Assembly (NCBI GenBank): GCA_004557245.1
Contig: SFEL01000007.1
Location: 153,174 to 217,173, forward strand
DNA from: Clostridiales bacterium
Lineage (GTDB): Bacteria; Bacillota; Clostridia; Christensenellales; CAG-138
Direction: 5' to 3'
Length of the DNA: 64,000 nt
Each line of letters opens with the position of its first letter. Positions within the stretch are counted from its first letter, which is position 1. Made by a program: the position numbers and the translations under genes. The notes beneath the pieces were generated by a model. The model was not told the origin of the DNA, ran no database searches, and was given only the letters and a program-made list of their open reading frames with translations. This document shows, piece after piece, positions 50,106-59,364 of this stretch.

Positions 50106-50597
50106 ATGATGAAGATAAAGGGCAATACCAGAGGCATGGTCTATGCCTCTGCGATAGCCGCGATATACGTGGTGCTGACTCTGGTGTCGGCAGCAGTTGG
50201 GCTGTCCGGCGGCGTGATACAGTTCAGACTTTCGGAAGCGCTGACGGTGCTGCCTGTGTTTACGGGCGCTGCGGTTCCGGGGTTGTTCATAGGGTGCGCA
50301 ATAGCAAATCTCGTCACCGGCGCGCTGCCGTGGGACGTGGCCATAGGCTCTCTCGCGACGCTGATAGGCGCATACCTGACATACAGGTTCCGGAACAGGC
50401 CTAAGCTTGCCCCTGTGTTCCCTATATTGTCAAACGGATTGATAGTACCATTCGTGCTCAAATACGTATACGCCTTTCCCGGAAGCTACTGGTACTTTTT
50501 TCTGACGGTAACAGTGGGAGAGGCCGTGTGCTGCGGACTGCTTGGCTATTTGCTGTACCGGGCGCTCAGCAAGAGGGAAATATTCAAACAGATATAA
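50106..50597 (+). CDS. queT: QueT family queuosine precursor transporter
   Basis: 163 aa ECF S component of the QueT family, thought to import a queuosine precursor (preQ0/preQ1) for tRNA modification. About five or six helices; motif GGVIQFRLSEALTVLPVFTG followed by GCAIANLVTGALPWDVAIG is diagnostic. ATG 50106 or 50109 after AAAGGAG. With only 14 bases upstream there is no room for the preQ1 riboswitch often found ahead of queT. Confidence 0.92.
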   Translation: MMKIKGNTRGMVYASAIAAIYVVLTLVSAAVGLSGGVIQFRLSEALTVLPVFTGAAVPGLFIGCAIANLVTGALPWDVAIGSLATLIGAYLTYRFRNRPKLAPVFPILSNGLIVPFVLKYVYAFPGSYWYFFLTVTVGEAVCCGLLGYLLYRALSKREIFKQI

Positions 50598-50640
50598 ATA
50601 GTTTCAAAATTTGAACAATCGGTGAACTGTGGCAGATTTG

Positions 50641-50669
50641 TTGAAAACAGCCAAAAGTCAAGGTATAAT
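50641..50669 (+). promoter_or_regulatory. Promoter of degV
   Basis: TTGAAA (50641-50646), 17-base spacer, TATAAT (50664-50669). Confidence 0.75.
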
Positions 50670-50711
50670 GTTGCCGTTAATAAAGAATCTTACCGGGAGG
50701 AACGATGCTAT

Positions 50712-51587
50712 ATGAGTAAAGAATATGTGATAATGACTGATTCTTCCTGCGACCTGCCTCAGGAACTGGCGGATCAGCTTGGCCTTGAGGTGTTGCCGCT
50801 TGAGGTTATGGCGGACGGGAAAAATTACCGCAACTGGCTGGACGGACGGGAGATAGGCTTTAAGGAGTTCTACAAGCTGGCAAGGGAAGGGAAGGAACTC
50901 AAGACCTCCGCCGTGAATACCGCCGCTTTCGAGGAGAAAATGGAAAAACTTCTCAAGGAGGGGAAAGATATACTTTATATAGGCTTCTCCTCAGGACTCA
51001 GCACCACATACAATTCCGGAGAAGCGGCTGCGCGTGAGCTCAGGGAAAAGTACCCCGACAGAAAGATATATACCGTGGATACGCTTGCCGCATCCCTCGG
51101 TCAGGGCATGATAATATACTATGCCGCGAAGAAAAAGGAATCAGGCGCAACTATAGAAGAAGTGCGAGACTTCGTTGAAAATGAAAAGCTGCATATGTGC
51201 CACTGGTTTACTGTGGATGACCTGAACTACCTCAAGCGGGGAGGACGCATTTCTGCCGCTACCGCCGCAGTAGGTACAATGCTCAGCATAAAACCGGTAA
51301 TGCATATGGACAATGAAGGCCATCTGGTAGCTGTTGGCAAGGCGAGGGGCAGGAAGGCCGCACTGTGCCAGCTGCTGGACACAATGGGCGAGCTGGGCGA
51401 AGGCCTTGAGGGGCAGACGACCTTCATCTGCCACAGCGACTGCATGGACGACGCCCAGTATGTAGCGTCTCAGATGAAGGAACGCTTCGGTGTGGCTCAG
51501 GTCAACATAAACTGGATAGGGCCGGTCATAGGCGCTCACACCGGGCCGGGCACCATAGGCATCTTTTTCTGGGGCAGAGAAAGGTAA
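50712..51587 (+). CDS. DegV family fatty-acid-binding protein
   Basis: 291 aa. DegV/FakB fold: N-terminal MTDSSCDLPQELADQLGLEV, fatty-acid contact GFSSGLSTTYNSGE, middle LNYLKRGGRISAATAAVG, and C-terminal IGPVIGAHTGPGTIGIFF. FakB proteins present fatty acids to the kinase FakA. ATG 50712 follows GGGAGG; the open frame to 50622 runs through the promoter and is rejected. Confidence 0.93.
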   Translation: MSKEYVIMTDSSCDLPQELADQLGLEVLPLEVMADGKNYRNWLDGREIGFKEFYKLAREGKELKTSAVNTAAFEEKMEKLLKEGKDILYIGFSSGLSTTYNSGEAAARELREKYPDRKIYTVDTLAASLGQGMIIYYAAKKKESGATIEEVRDFVENEKLHMCHWFTVDDLNYLKRGGRISAATAAVGTMLSIKPVMHMDNEGHLVAVGKARGRKAALCQLLDTMGELGEGLEGQTTFICHSDCMDDAQYVASQMKERFGVAQVNINWIGPVIGAHTGPGTIGIFFWGRER

Positions 51588-51608
51588 AGGGATATAGATG
51601 AAAACGAC

Positions 51609-51640
51609 GGCGGGGCGAACAAAAGCGCCCCGCCATTTTC
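51609..51640 (+). terminator. Terminator after degV
   Basis: GGCGGGGCG, 8-base loop, CGCCCCGCC, then ATTTTCGTTTTC. Confidence 0.85.
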
Positions 51641-51677
51641 GTTTTCTATTTTATTATATTTTATACACAATGATTCA

Positions 51678-51706
51678 TTGCAAACAGTGATATTGTATGC
51701 TATTAT
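51678..51706 (+). promoter_or_regulatory. Promoter of tig
   Basis: TTGCAA (51678-51683), 17-base spacer, TATTAT (51701-51706). Confidence 0.65.
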
Positions 51707-51766
51707 ATGCTAATGGCGGTGTGTCCGCAAATTGATACACACATATGTGGTTTCGGAGGTTTATAA

Positions 51767-53137
51767 ATGGCAACTTTGGAAAAGCTCGAAAACGGCAAGG
51801 TAAAAATCACTATCGAGGTACCCGCGGCGAAGTTTGGGGAGGCCGTTGAGAAGGCTTATCATACCAATGGCAAGAAGTTTAACGTACCCGGCTTCCGCAA
51901 GGGACATGCTCCGCGTAAGATGATCGAGAACGCCTATGGCCCGCTGGCATTCTTCGACGATGCGTTCGATATCGTCTATCCCGAGGTATATCAGGCAGCC
52001 ATAAAGGAGCACGACATAGAAGTAATTGACAGGCCCGACATTTCCATAGTTGACCTGCCCCTTGACGGCAAGGATCTGGTGTTTACGGCAGAAGTAGCTG
52101 TGCGTCCCGAAGTGACACTTGGCCAGTATAAGGGTATAGAAATAGAAAAGCGCGAGTATAATGTTACGGACGACGACGTAGCTGCGGAGATCGAGCGCGA
52201 GCGCGAAAAGGTTGCACGCATGATAGATGTGGAGCGCCCCGTTGAGAACGGCGACACCGTAAACCTCGACTATGAGGGCAGCGTATCCGGCATCAAGTTC
52301 GAGGGAGGCTCTGCTCAGGGTCAGACCCTTGAGATAGGCTCCCATACCTTCATCGATGGTTTCGAAGAACAGATGATAGGTATGAGCATTGGCGAGGAGA
52401 GGGATATTCAGGTCAAGTTCCCCGAGAAGTATCACAGCGAAGCCCTGGCCGGCGCTGATGCTACCTTCCACGTAAAGGTGAACGGCATACAGAAAAAAGA
52501 GCTGCCAGAACTGGACGATGAGTTCGCTAAGGACGTATCCGAATATGACACTCTCGACGAGCTGAAGGCGGCAAAGCGCAAGGAACTTGAAAAGAAGGCT
52601 GAGCACGATGCCAAGATTGAGAAGGAAAACGCCGTAGTAGGCAAGGCTGTTGACAACGCTGAAGTAGTTATACCTGATATCATGGTAGAGCGCCAGATTG
52701 ACGCCATACTCAACGATATCCGTTACCGCCTGAGCATGCAGGGCATCAGCCTTGAGGACTACATGAAGTACACCGGTACCGATATGGAGTCCTTCCGCAA
52801 GGAGAGCCGCACCGACGCAGCCCACAGGGTAAAGAGCCAGCTGGTGATCGACGCCATAGCTAAGGCCGAGGACATCAAGGCTACCGAAGAAGAAATAAAC
52901 GCTAAGGTAGATGAGTATTGCGCACAGTTTGGAGACAAGGCCGAGGAATTCAAGAAGGGCCTCAGCGAGGACGATAAGAAGTTCTTTGCGGATCAGATAA
53001 TGGTCGACAAGACTCTGGCAGTAATGACCGATACCGCCGTAGAGGTAGAAAAGGCCGAGAAGAAGCCTGCAAAGAAGGCTTCTGCCAGGAAGACCAAGAA
53101 GGCCGAGGAAAAGCCTGAGGAGAAGGACGCTGAGTAA
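51767..53137 (+). CDS. tig: Trigger factor
   Basis: Ribosome-bound chaperone and peptidyl-prolyl isomerase. Ribosome-binding signature in the N-domain (VPGFRKGHAPRKMIENAYG), FKBP domain about 160-245 (NGDTVNLDYEGSVSG; GSHTFIDGFEEQMIGMSIGE), helical C-domain to about 425. The last ~30 residues are a Lys/Ala/Glu-rich tail (KKPAKKASARKTKKAEEK), an extra found in some Clostridia. 456 aa. GGAGG before ATG. Heads the tig-clpP-clpX block. Confidence 0.96.
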   Translation: MATLEKLENGKVKITIEVPAAKFGEAVEKAYHTNGKKFNVPGFRKGHAPRKMIENAYGPLAFFDDAFDIVYPEVYQAAIKEHDIEVIDRPDISIVDLPLDGKDLVFTAEVAVRPEVTLGQYKGIEIEKREYNVTDDDVAAEIEREREKVARMIDVERPVENGDTVNLDYEGSVSGIKFEGGSAQGQTLEIGSHTFIDGFEEQMIGMSIGEERDIQVKFPEKYHSEALAGADATFHVKVNGIQKKELPELDDEFAKDVSEYDTLDELKAAKRKELEKKAEHDAKIEKENAVVGKAVDNAEVVIPDIMVERQIDAILNDIRYRLSMQGISLEDYMKYTGTDMESFRKESRTDAAHRVKSQLVIDAIAKAEDIKATEEEINAKVDEYCAQFGDKAEEFKKGLSEDDKKFFADQIMVDKTLAVMTDTAVEVEKAEKKPAKKASARKTKKAEEKPEEKDAE

Positions 53138-53176
53138 GGCGCGAGTATCTTCCGATAATTGCCACCTGTACTGCTT

Positions 53177-53207
53177 CGCCGCACCGTGCCGTGCGGCGAG
53201 GCATTTA
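53177..53207 (+). terminator. Hairpin between tig and clpP
   Basis: CGCCGCAC, loop CGTGCC, GTGCGGCG, then AGGCATTTA. Stable stem but weak T-run; partial termination likely. Confidence 0.65.
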
Positions 53208-53252
53208 TAACGAAGGGCACGATGTATTCAGACAATAAAGGAGATGAACACT

Positions 53253-53837
53253 ATGAATCTTATACCGATGGTAGTAGAGCAGTCAAACAAGGGGGAGCGT
53301 TCCTATGACATATATTCCCGCCTGCTAAAGGATCGTATAGTGTTCCTTGGCGGCGAGGTCGACGACGATTCTGCCAACCTTATCGTGGCTCAGCTGCTAT
53401 TCCTTGAAGCGGACGATCCGGATAAGGACATTAGCTTGTATATAAACAGCCCCGGTGGCTCCGTCACTGCGGGCATGGCGATATATGATACCATGCAGTA
53501 CATCAAATGCGATGTATCTACCATATGCATAGGCATGGCGGCAAGCATGGGCGCTTTTCTGCTTGCGGCAGGCGCAAAGGGCAAGCGCAGGGCGCTGCCC
53601 AACAGCGAGATAATGATACACCAGCCTCTGGGAGGCGCGCGCGGCCAGGCCACCGACGTAGCCATTCAGGCTGAACAGCTGGTAAAAATCAAGAAGAAAC
53701 TGAATGGGATACTTTCCGTGCGTACCGGTCAGCCGATTGAAAAGGTACAGGCTGACACCGAGCGCGACAACTATATGGATGCCGAGGCGGCGCTTGCCTA
53801 CGGTCTCATAGACGAGATAATTCCGCCCAGGAGGTAA
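53253..53837 (+). CDS. clpP: ATP-dependent Clp protease proteolytic subunit
   Basis: Serine protease chamber used with ClpX. Catalytic Ser about S98 in GMAASMGAFLLAAG, His about H123 in IMIHQPLGGARGQ, Asp about 172 in ERDNYMDAEAA. 194 aa starting MNLIPMVVEQ, the normal ClpP beginning; the earlier ATG 53244 abuts the AAAGGAG and would be poorly used. Clp signal IYIN-type segment SLYINSPGGSVTAGMA present. Three bases before clpX. Confidence 0.97.
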   Translation: MNLIPMVVEQSNKGERSYDIYSRLLKDRIVFLGGEVDDDSANLIVAQLLFLEADDPDKDISLYINSPGGSVTAGMAIYDTMQYIKCDVSTICIGMAASMGAFLLAAGAKGKRRALPNSEIMIHQPLGGARGQATDVAIQAEQLVKIKKKLNGILSVRTGQPIEKVQADTERDNYMDAEAALAYGLIDEIIPPRR

Positions 53838-53840
53838 TTG

Positions 53841-55115
53841 ATGGCGAAAAACGAAGAAAAAAACACCGGCACGATAAAGTGCTCATTCTGCGGAAAGCCA
53901 CAGGACGAGGTGAATCGCATAATCGCGGGCCCCGGCGTGTACATCTGCAATGAGTGCATAGAGCTTTGCCAGGAAATAATAGACGAGGACTTCTCCACGG
54001 TGGAGGCAGACCTCAAGGACATACCGAAACCCCAGGAGATTTCCGATACTCTCGATGAGTATGTGGTAGGTCAGACAGCTGCGAAGCGTGCGCTGGCCGT
54101 CGCCGTGTACAACCACTATAAGCGCATAAATGCCGGCAAGCAGAAGGACGACGTGGAGCTGCAAAAGAGCAACATAATCATGCTGGGGCCTACCGGCTGC
54201 GGTAAGACCATGCTGGCTCAGACCCTTGCGAAGATACTCAACGTTCCATTTGCCGTTGCTGACGCTACATCGCTCACGGAGGCCGGCTACGTAGGCGAGG
54301 ACGTAGAAAACATACTGCTCAAGCTCATTCAGGCGGCGGATTACGACGTTGAGCGTGCGGAAAAGGGCATAGTATACATCGACGAAATCGACAAGATCGC
54401 CCGTAAGAGCGAAAATCCATCCATAACCCGCGACGTTTCCGGCGAGGGCGTGCAGCAGGCGCTGCTGAAGATACTGGAAGGAACGGTTGCCAGCGTTCCA
54501 CCTCAGGGCGGCCGCAAGCACCCCCATCAGGAGTTTATACAGATAGACACCACAAACATACTCTTCATCTGCGGCGGCGCGTTTGCAGGCATTGAGGATA
54601 TCATAACCAAGCGCACGGGCAAGAGCGTAATGGGATTCGGTGCGGACGTGCAGAGCAAGGTGGAGAAGGACGTAGGTTCCATACTGAAGAACATACTCCC
54701 GGAGGATCTGCTCAAGTTCGGCCTTATACCGGAGTTCGTGGGAAGAATGCCCGTGATAGTCACGCTGCATCAGCTTGACCGCAAGGCATTGATAGATATA
54801 CTCACAAAGCCGAAGAATGCCCTTACCAGGCAGTATAAGCGGTTGTTCGAGATGGACGGCGTGGAGTTGAAGTTTGATGAGGAAGCGCTGGAGAGGGTTG
54901 CGGATCTCGCCATAGAGCGCAAGACCGGCGCCAGAGGCCTGAGAGCCATACTTGAGGACGTAATGCTGGACATCATGTTCGACATACCCTCAAGGAGCGA
55001 TATAAAGAGCTGTACCATAACCAAGGACGTCATCGAAAAGAAGGCGCCTCCGGTGTTCGGGTACAGAAAACAGAAAGAGCAGCTTCCGCCCCCTGAGCTG
55101 GGCGACGCCTGCTGA
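53841..55115 (+). CDS. clpX: ATP-dependent Clp protease ATP-binding subunit ClpX
   Basis: AAA+ unfoldase that feeds ClpP. N-terminal zinc domain (CSFCGKPQDEV ... CNECIELC), Walker A GPTGCGKTMLAQ, Walker B YIDEIDKIARKSE, pore loop region GYVGEDVEN, and the ClpP-docking loop near FGADVQSK in place of the usual IGF context. 424 aa from ATG 53841, 8 bases after GGAGG (an in-frame TTG is adjacent at 53838). Confidence 0.97.
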   Translation: MAKNEEKNTGTIKCSFCGKPQDEVNRIIAGPGVYICNECIELCQEIIDEDFSTVEADLKDIPKPQEISDTLDEYVVGQTAAKRALAVAVYNHYKRINAGKQKDDVELQKSNIIMLGPTGCGKTMLAQTLAKILNVPFAVADATSLTEAGYVGEDVENILLKLIQAADYDVERAEKGIVYIDEIDKIARKSENPSITRDVSGEGVQQALLKILEGTVASVPPQGGRKHPHQEFIQIDTTNILFICGGAFAGIEDIITKRTGKSVMGFGADVQSKVEKDVGSILKNILPEDLLKFGLIPEFVGRMPVIVTLHQLDRKALIDILTKPKNALTRQYKRLFEMDGVELKFDEEALERVADLAIERKTGARGLRAILEDVMLDIMFDIPSRSDIKSCTITKDVIEKKAPPVFGYRKQKEQLPPPELGDAC

Positions 55116-55163
55116 ACCGAGGATCCCCGCGTATAAAACAGGGGCCGGAACATAAGTCAACAA

Positions 55164-55209
55164 CCGGCAAGGCCAATTTTAAAGGGCGCTTTGCCGGCTT
55201 AATTTTTTA
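55164..55209 (+). terminator. Terminator after clpX
   Basis: CCGGCAA(g)GC, long loop, GC(gc)TTTGCCGG, then CTTAATTTTTT. Confidence 0.7.
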
Positions 55210-55227
55210 ATGACGGAGGTATTGCCA

Positions 55228-56625
55228 ATGAAAAAAGACGTAGTGATAATCGGCGCGGGACCGGCGGGCATATTCACCGCGCTTGAAATGCTGCGCAAGG
55301 GAAGCGGGCAGAGCATACTAATCTTGGAAAAGGGACAGGCTATCGAGAACCGCCGCTGCCCGAAAGCGAAGACCGGCCGCTGCATGAACTGCAAGCCATA
55401 CTGCCACATTACTACGGGCTTTTCCGGCGCGGGCGCGTTTTCTGACGGTAAGCTGTCGCTGAGCTGCGAGGTGGGAGGCGACCTGCCAAGTCTCATAGGA
55501 ACGGACGTTGCGCAGGAAACGATAGATTATGCGGATAAGATTTATCTTGAATTCGGAGCAAGCACCAGGGTGGAGGGAATAGGTAATACCGAGGAGGTAA
55601 AGGATATTCGCAAGCGTGCCATAAAGGCCGGACTTCGCCTTGTGGATTGCCCGATACGGCATTTGGGAACAGAAAAGGCTCAGGATCTTTACCTTGCCAT
55701 AGAAAAGTATCTGCAAAGCAACGGCGTAGAGATGCTGTTTGGCTGGGAATGTACCGACCTTATACTCGAAGGCGAGGAATGTAAGGGAGTGTATATCACT
55801 AACGGCAAGGAGAGCAGCGCCGTACAGGCAAAGCATACCGTTGTGGCTACCGGCCGCAGGGGTGCGGACTGGCTGGAAAAGCTCTGCGCCGATCACGGCA
55901 TAGCTCATCAGCCCGGAACAGTGGATATAGGGGTACGGGTCGAAGTACGAAACGAGATAATGGAGCGGGTGAACGAGGTGCTCTATGAGTCCAAGCTCAT
56001 AGGCTATCCAAAGCCCTTCAAGAATAAGGTGCGCACCTTCTGCCAGAATCCCGGCGGATTTGTGAGCCAGGAAAACTACGACAACGACCTTGCTGTGGTA
56101 AACGGCCACTCTTACAAGGACATAAAAAGCAACAACACCAATCTGGCCATACTTGTATCCCACAACTTCAGCGAGCCCTTCAACCAGCCCATAGCCTACG
56201 CTCAGAAGGTGGGAGAGCTTACCAATATGCTGGGTGCGGGGCACATAATGGTGCAGCGCTTCGGCGACATACTGGACGGCAAGCGCACATGGCAAAAGGA
56301 GCTGGCGCAGTCCAACGTAAAGCCTACCCTGCCCGATGTGGTGGCTGGGGACATAACCGCCGCCATGCCGTATAGGGCCATGATAAACATTATCAACTTT
56401 ATAAAGGCCATGGACGAGGTAGTACCGGGCTTCGCGTCCTACGAAACGCTGCTATATTCTCCGGAGCTGAAGTTTTACAGCAACCGTGTGAAGATGGACA
56501 CCGACTTCAACACCAGCGTAAAGGGACTCCACTGTCTTGGCGACTCCAGCGGCTGGACCCGTGGCCTTATGATGGCCTCCGTCATGGGAGTGCTCATGGG
56601 CCGGGTTATAGCCAGAGAGGGATAA
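55228..56625 (+). CDS. FAD-dependent oxidoreductase, COG2509-type
   Basis: 465 aa. N-terminal FAD motif VVIIGAGPAGIFTALEMLRK, then a Cys-rich segment (ENRRCPKAKTGRCMNCKPYC) just after the FAD fold, TTGFSGAGAFSDGKLSL, and C-terminal LHCLGDSSGWTRGLMMASV. It belongs to a group of uncharacterised FAD-utilising dehydrogenases common in Firmicutes; the cysteines may bind metal or an Fe-S cluster. ATG 55228 is 7 bases after GGAGG. Own terminator downstream. Inserted between clpX and lonB relative to the order in Bacillus. Confidence 0.88.
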   Translation: MKKDVVIIGAGPAGIFTALEMLRKGSGQSILILEKGQAIENRRCPKAKTGRCMNCKPYCHITTGFSGAGAFSDGKLSLSCEVGGDLPSLIGTDVAQETIDYADKIYLEFGASTRVEGIGNTEEVKDIRKRAIKAGLRLVDCPIRHLGTEKAQDLYLAIEKYLQSNGVEMLFGWECTDLILEGEECKGVYITNGKESSAVQAKHTVVATGRRGADWLEKLCADHGIAHQPGTVDIGVRVEVRNEIMERVNEVLYESKLIGYPKPFKNKVRTFCQNPGGFVSQENYDNDLAVVNGHSYKDIKSNNTNLAILVSHNFSEPFNQPIAYAQKVGELTNMLGAGHIMVQRFGDILDGKRTWQKELAQSNVKPTLPDVVAGDITAAMPYRAMINIINFIKAMDEVVPGFASYETLLYSPELKFYSNRVKMDTDFNTSVKGLHCLGDSSGWTRGLMMASVMGVLMGRVIAREG

Positions 56626-56639
56626 ACAAAAGAATGATA

Positions 56640-56667
56640 AAATGGGCTGCGAGGGCAGCCCATTTTT
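56640..56667. terminator. Bidirectional terminator
   Basis: AAATGGGCTGC, loop GAGG, GCAGCCCATTT then TTGC. It lies between convergent genes and has A/T tracts on both sides. Confidence 0.85.
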
Positions 56668-56682
56668 GCGTGCATTATTCGG

Positions 56683-57411
56683 TCAGATAGGCAAGTGGCT
56701 TATTATGTATCCGCCGCACAGCATGCTGAGCAGATTCGCGACGACCGCGCAGAGTATGCTCATCTTTTTGCTCTTTTCGGTTATAAAGCCGCAGTATACC
56801 TTGGCCTCAATGGCGGCTATAAGCATTTCCAGCGGATAGAAGAAGATCGCCCACATATAGCCCAGTGAAATGCCGTGGAAGAGCAGGTTCAGACCGGTCT
56901 GAGTGACGAGGTTCGCGATGAAAAACACCCGCCAGCTCCTTTTTTCCCGGTAGCCGAACAGGTAGAACACGAGACCCTCTATGGCGAGCGTGAGCAGTAC
57001 CCGCATGGCTATGAGCAGCGGCGTGCGAAGGGGCTTTTCGCCCTCTGCGATGGTGCGGCCCGCCACGTCGAGGGTGTACAGGGCTCCGTATCTCCCCTTT
57101 GCGGGCGCGAAGGGGATCGTGAATTGGGTATCGCCGTATTTTACGGTAAGCTCGTCCTTCCTGCTGCCGCTATCCGGATCCCCGCCGTAAAAGTACCGAT
57201 AATGGCTTTCCCAGCCCTTTACTGTTTTTTGAAGAACGTAGGGCTCAGTGCCCGGTGCGCCGGAGGGTATGGAAAGCTCAAGGCCGTCGGGAGGGTTGGA
57301 TACGATAATGATGAAGGAAGGCGGCTCCGCGGCGTTTGCCAGGGCGGCCGATTGCAGCGAGAGCAGCGTAACGGCGACGAGAAGCAGGACAGCCAAGCGT
57401 TTCGGTTTCAT
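56683..57411 (-). CDS. Hypothetical secreted/membrane protein
   Basis: 242 aa. Signal peptide (MKPKRLAVLLLVAVTLLSLQ, cleavage near ALA-NAA), an extracellular beta-rich domain of about 110 residues (with GGDPDSGSRKDELTVKYGDT), then four membrane helices (about residues 130-240). No family recognised. Convergent with the FAD protein; upstream it faces lonB divergently. Confidence 0.75.
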   Translation of the reverse strand: MKPKRLAVLLLVAVTLLSLQSAALANAAEPPSFIIIVSNPPDGLELSIPSGAPGTEPYVLQKTVKGWESHYRYFYGGDPDSGSRKDELTVKYGDTQFTIPFAPAKGRYGALYTLDVAGRTIAEGEKPLRTPLLIAMRVLLTLAIEGLVFYLFGYREKRSWRVFFIANLVTQTGLNLLFHGISLGYMWAIFFYPLEMLIAAIEAKVYCGFITEKSKKMSILCAVVANLLSMLCGGYIISHLPI

Positions 57412-57586
57412 TGCGCACCTTCCTTATACAGCCTTTTAAATATTATAACATACGCATAATGAGTACAAAAATGAAAAATATATAAATAAATCCATACATG
57501 GCGGGCTTTCCCACTGCGCAGTTCCGCGCATTTTGCTTCTGTACGGGCATACTACACTTAAAACAGCTTGAGAAAGGAATTTGCGT

Positions 57587-59260
57587 ATGGAAAAAGGAGC
57601 GGTATGGCTGCTGATAATATCGCAGCTTTGCATATGGGGCTATGTTTGGTGGAAAAACAGAAGGACGAGAAAGCTCATACAGGGCGAACCTGAGCGGCGC
57701 GGCGGCACGCAAAAACAGAGCAGAGAGATGAAGGAACTTGCAGAAATGCGCAAGCGCTCCCTGAATACTCCGCTTTCTGAAAAAGCACGTCCGGCCAAAA
57801 TGAACGAGGTGATAGGTCAGGAGGAGGGAATAAGGGCACTGCGCGCCGCCATGTGCGGGCCAAACCCTCAGCACGTGATAATATACGGCCCTCCGGGCTG
57901 CGGCAAGACCTGCGCAGCGCGGCTGGTGCTGGAGGAGGCCAGGCGGCAGAAGGATTCTCCCTTTGACAAAAACTCTAAGTTCGTGGAGGTGGATGCTACC
58001 TGCGTACGCTTTGACGAAAGGGCCATAGCCGACCCCTTAATGGGCTCGGTTCACGATCCAATATATCAGGGGGCGGGGGCGTTGGGCTCTGCGGGGGTTC
58101 CTCAGCCCAAGCCGGGAGCGGTGAGCCGGGCGCATTGCGGCATACTGTTCCTGGACGAGATAGGCGAGCTGCACCCGGTGCAGATGAACAAGCTGCTGAA
58201 GGTGCTGGAGGACAGGAAGGTATTCTTCGACAGCGCCTATTACTCAAAGGACAATGCAAATATACCTCAGCATATACATGACATATTCCAGAATGGCATG
58301 CCGGCGGACTTCAGGCTCATAGGAGCTACTACCCGGCAGCCGGAGGAGCTGCCCGCAGCGCTGCGTTCAAGGTGCGTGGAGCTGTTCTTTAAGCCTTTGT
58401 CCTTCGAAAGTATGCTGACCATTGCCAGGGGCGCGGCGAAACGGCTGGGATACGATATGGATGATGCCGCAGCTGAGCTTTGCGCGCAATGCTGCATGTC
58501 CGGGCGCGACGCGGTGAATATGATACAGCTTGCCGGGGGTGCGGTATATACTCAGAACCGGCGTAGGATAACCTTTTCGGATATGGAGTGGGTGTCCGAA
58601 ATAAGCAACTGCCCCAAACGGCCCGATATCCGAATGCCTGAACGTATGCTGCCCGGCACAGCCATAGGCATAGGCGTAGTGGGCGGCGGGAACGGCATGA
58701 TAATGGAAATAGAGTGTGCGGCGGAGCGGGCGAGAGGCGCGCTTGGCCGGCTGGACATAGGCGGCGCAGTGGAGCGGGAGGAGATAGAGATGAGGGGCAA
58801 ACGCCTTGAGCGGCGCAGTACTGCCATGGCGTCGGCGCAGAATGTGCTGAGCGCTTTCAAAAACCGCTTCGGCTTGGACTGCGGGGCGTATGACATACAT
58901 TATAACGTCCCCGGAGGCTTCCCCATGGACGGCCCCAGCGCAGGTATAGCATTTGCCGTGGCACTCATGAGCGCCATATCCGGCAAGGCCCCAGTTGCGG
59001 GTATAGCCATGACGGGAGAGATAACCGTAAACGGTCAGGTACGCCCCGTAGGCGGCGTGAGGGAAAAACTCGTGGCCGCCATAGAGGCGGGAGCACATAC
59101 GGTAATAGTGCCCGAGGCCAACTACGAGAGGCAGTTTGAGGAGGCGAAGGCGCGGGTGGTCGCAGCAGCCGACATAACCGAGGTGATGCGCATAGCCTTC
59201 GATATACCCGCTGAAGAGGAGATAGACGGAGTGCTGCCCTTCCTGTGCACAACGGCTTAA
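57587..59260 (+). CDS. lonB: ATP-dependent protease LonB
   Basis: 557 aa, the size of Bacillus LonB (made in the forespore), lacking the N-terminal Lon substrate domain. A short membrane-like N-terminus (VWLLIISQLCIWGYVWW), AAA domain with Walker A GPPGCGKTCAARL and a FLDEIGELHPVQMNKLLKVL segment, then a Lon protease domain with Ser in DGPSAGIAFAVAL and Lys in REKLVAAIEAG. ATG 57587 is 8 bases after AAAGGA. Its presence suggests a spore-forming ancestry. Followed by lonA 104 bases later. Confidence 0.94.
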   Translation: MEKGAVWLLIISQLCIWGYVWWKNRRTRKLIQGEPERRGGTQKQSREMKELAEMRKRSLNTPLSEKARPAKMNEVIGQEEGIRALRAAMCGPNPQHVIIYGPPGCGKTCAARLVLEEARRQKDSPFDKNSKFVEVDATCVRFDERAIADPLMGSVHDPIYQGAGALGSAGVPQPKPGAVSRAHCGILFLDEIGELHPVQMNKLLKVLEDRKVFFDSAYYSKDNANIPQHIHDIFQNGMPADFRLIGATTRQPEELPAALRSRCVELFFKPLSFESMLTIARGAAKRLGYDMDDAAAELCAQCCMSGRDAVNMIQLAGGAVYTQNRRRITFSDMEWVSEISNCPKRPDIRMPERMLPGTAIGIGVVGGGNGMIMEIECAAERARGALGRLDIGGAVEREEIEMRGKRLERRSTAMASAQNVLSAFKNRFGLDCGAYDIHYNVPGGFPMDGPSAGIAFAVALMSAISGKAPVAGIAMTGEITVNGQVRPVGGVREKLVAAIEAGAHTVIVPEANYERQFEEAKARVVAAADITEVMRIAFDIPAEEEIDGVLPFLCTTA

Positions 59261-59364
59261 ATTTGGCTTAAAAAAGGTTTTTACCATATACACACTGTTG
59301 TCAAAATCCAATGGTATAAGTATAATCACATATATAATTTATACTGAGGATAACGGCAGAAGAC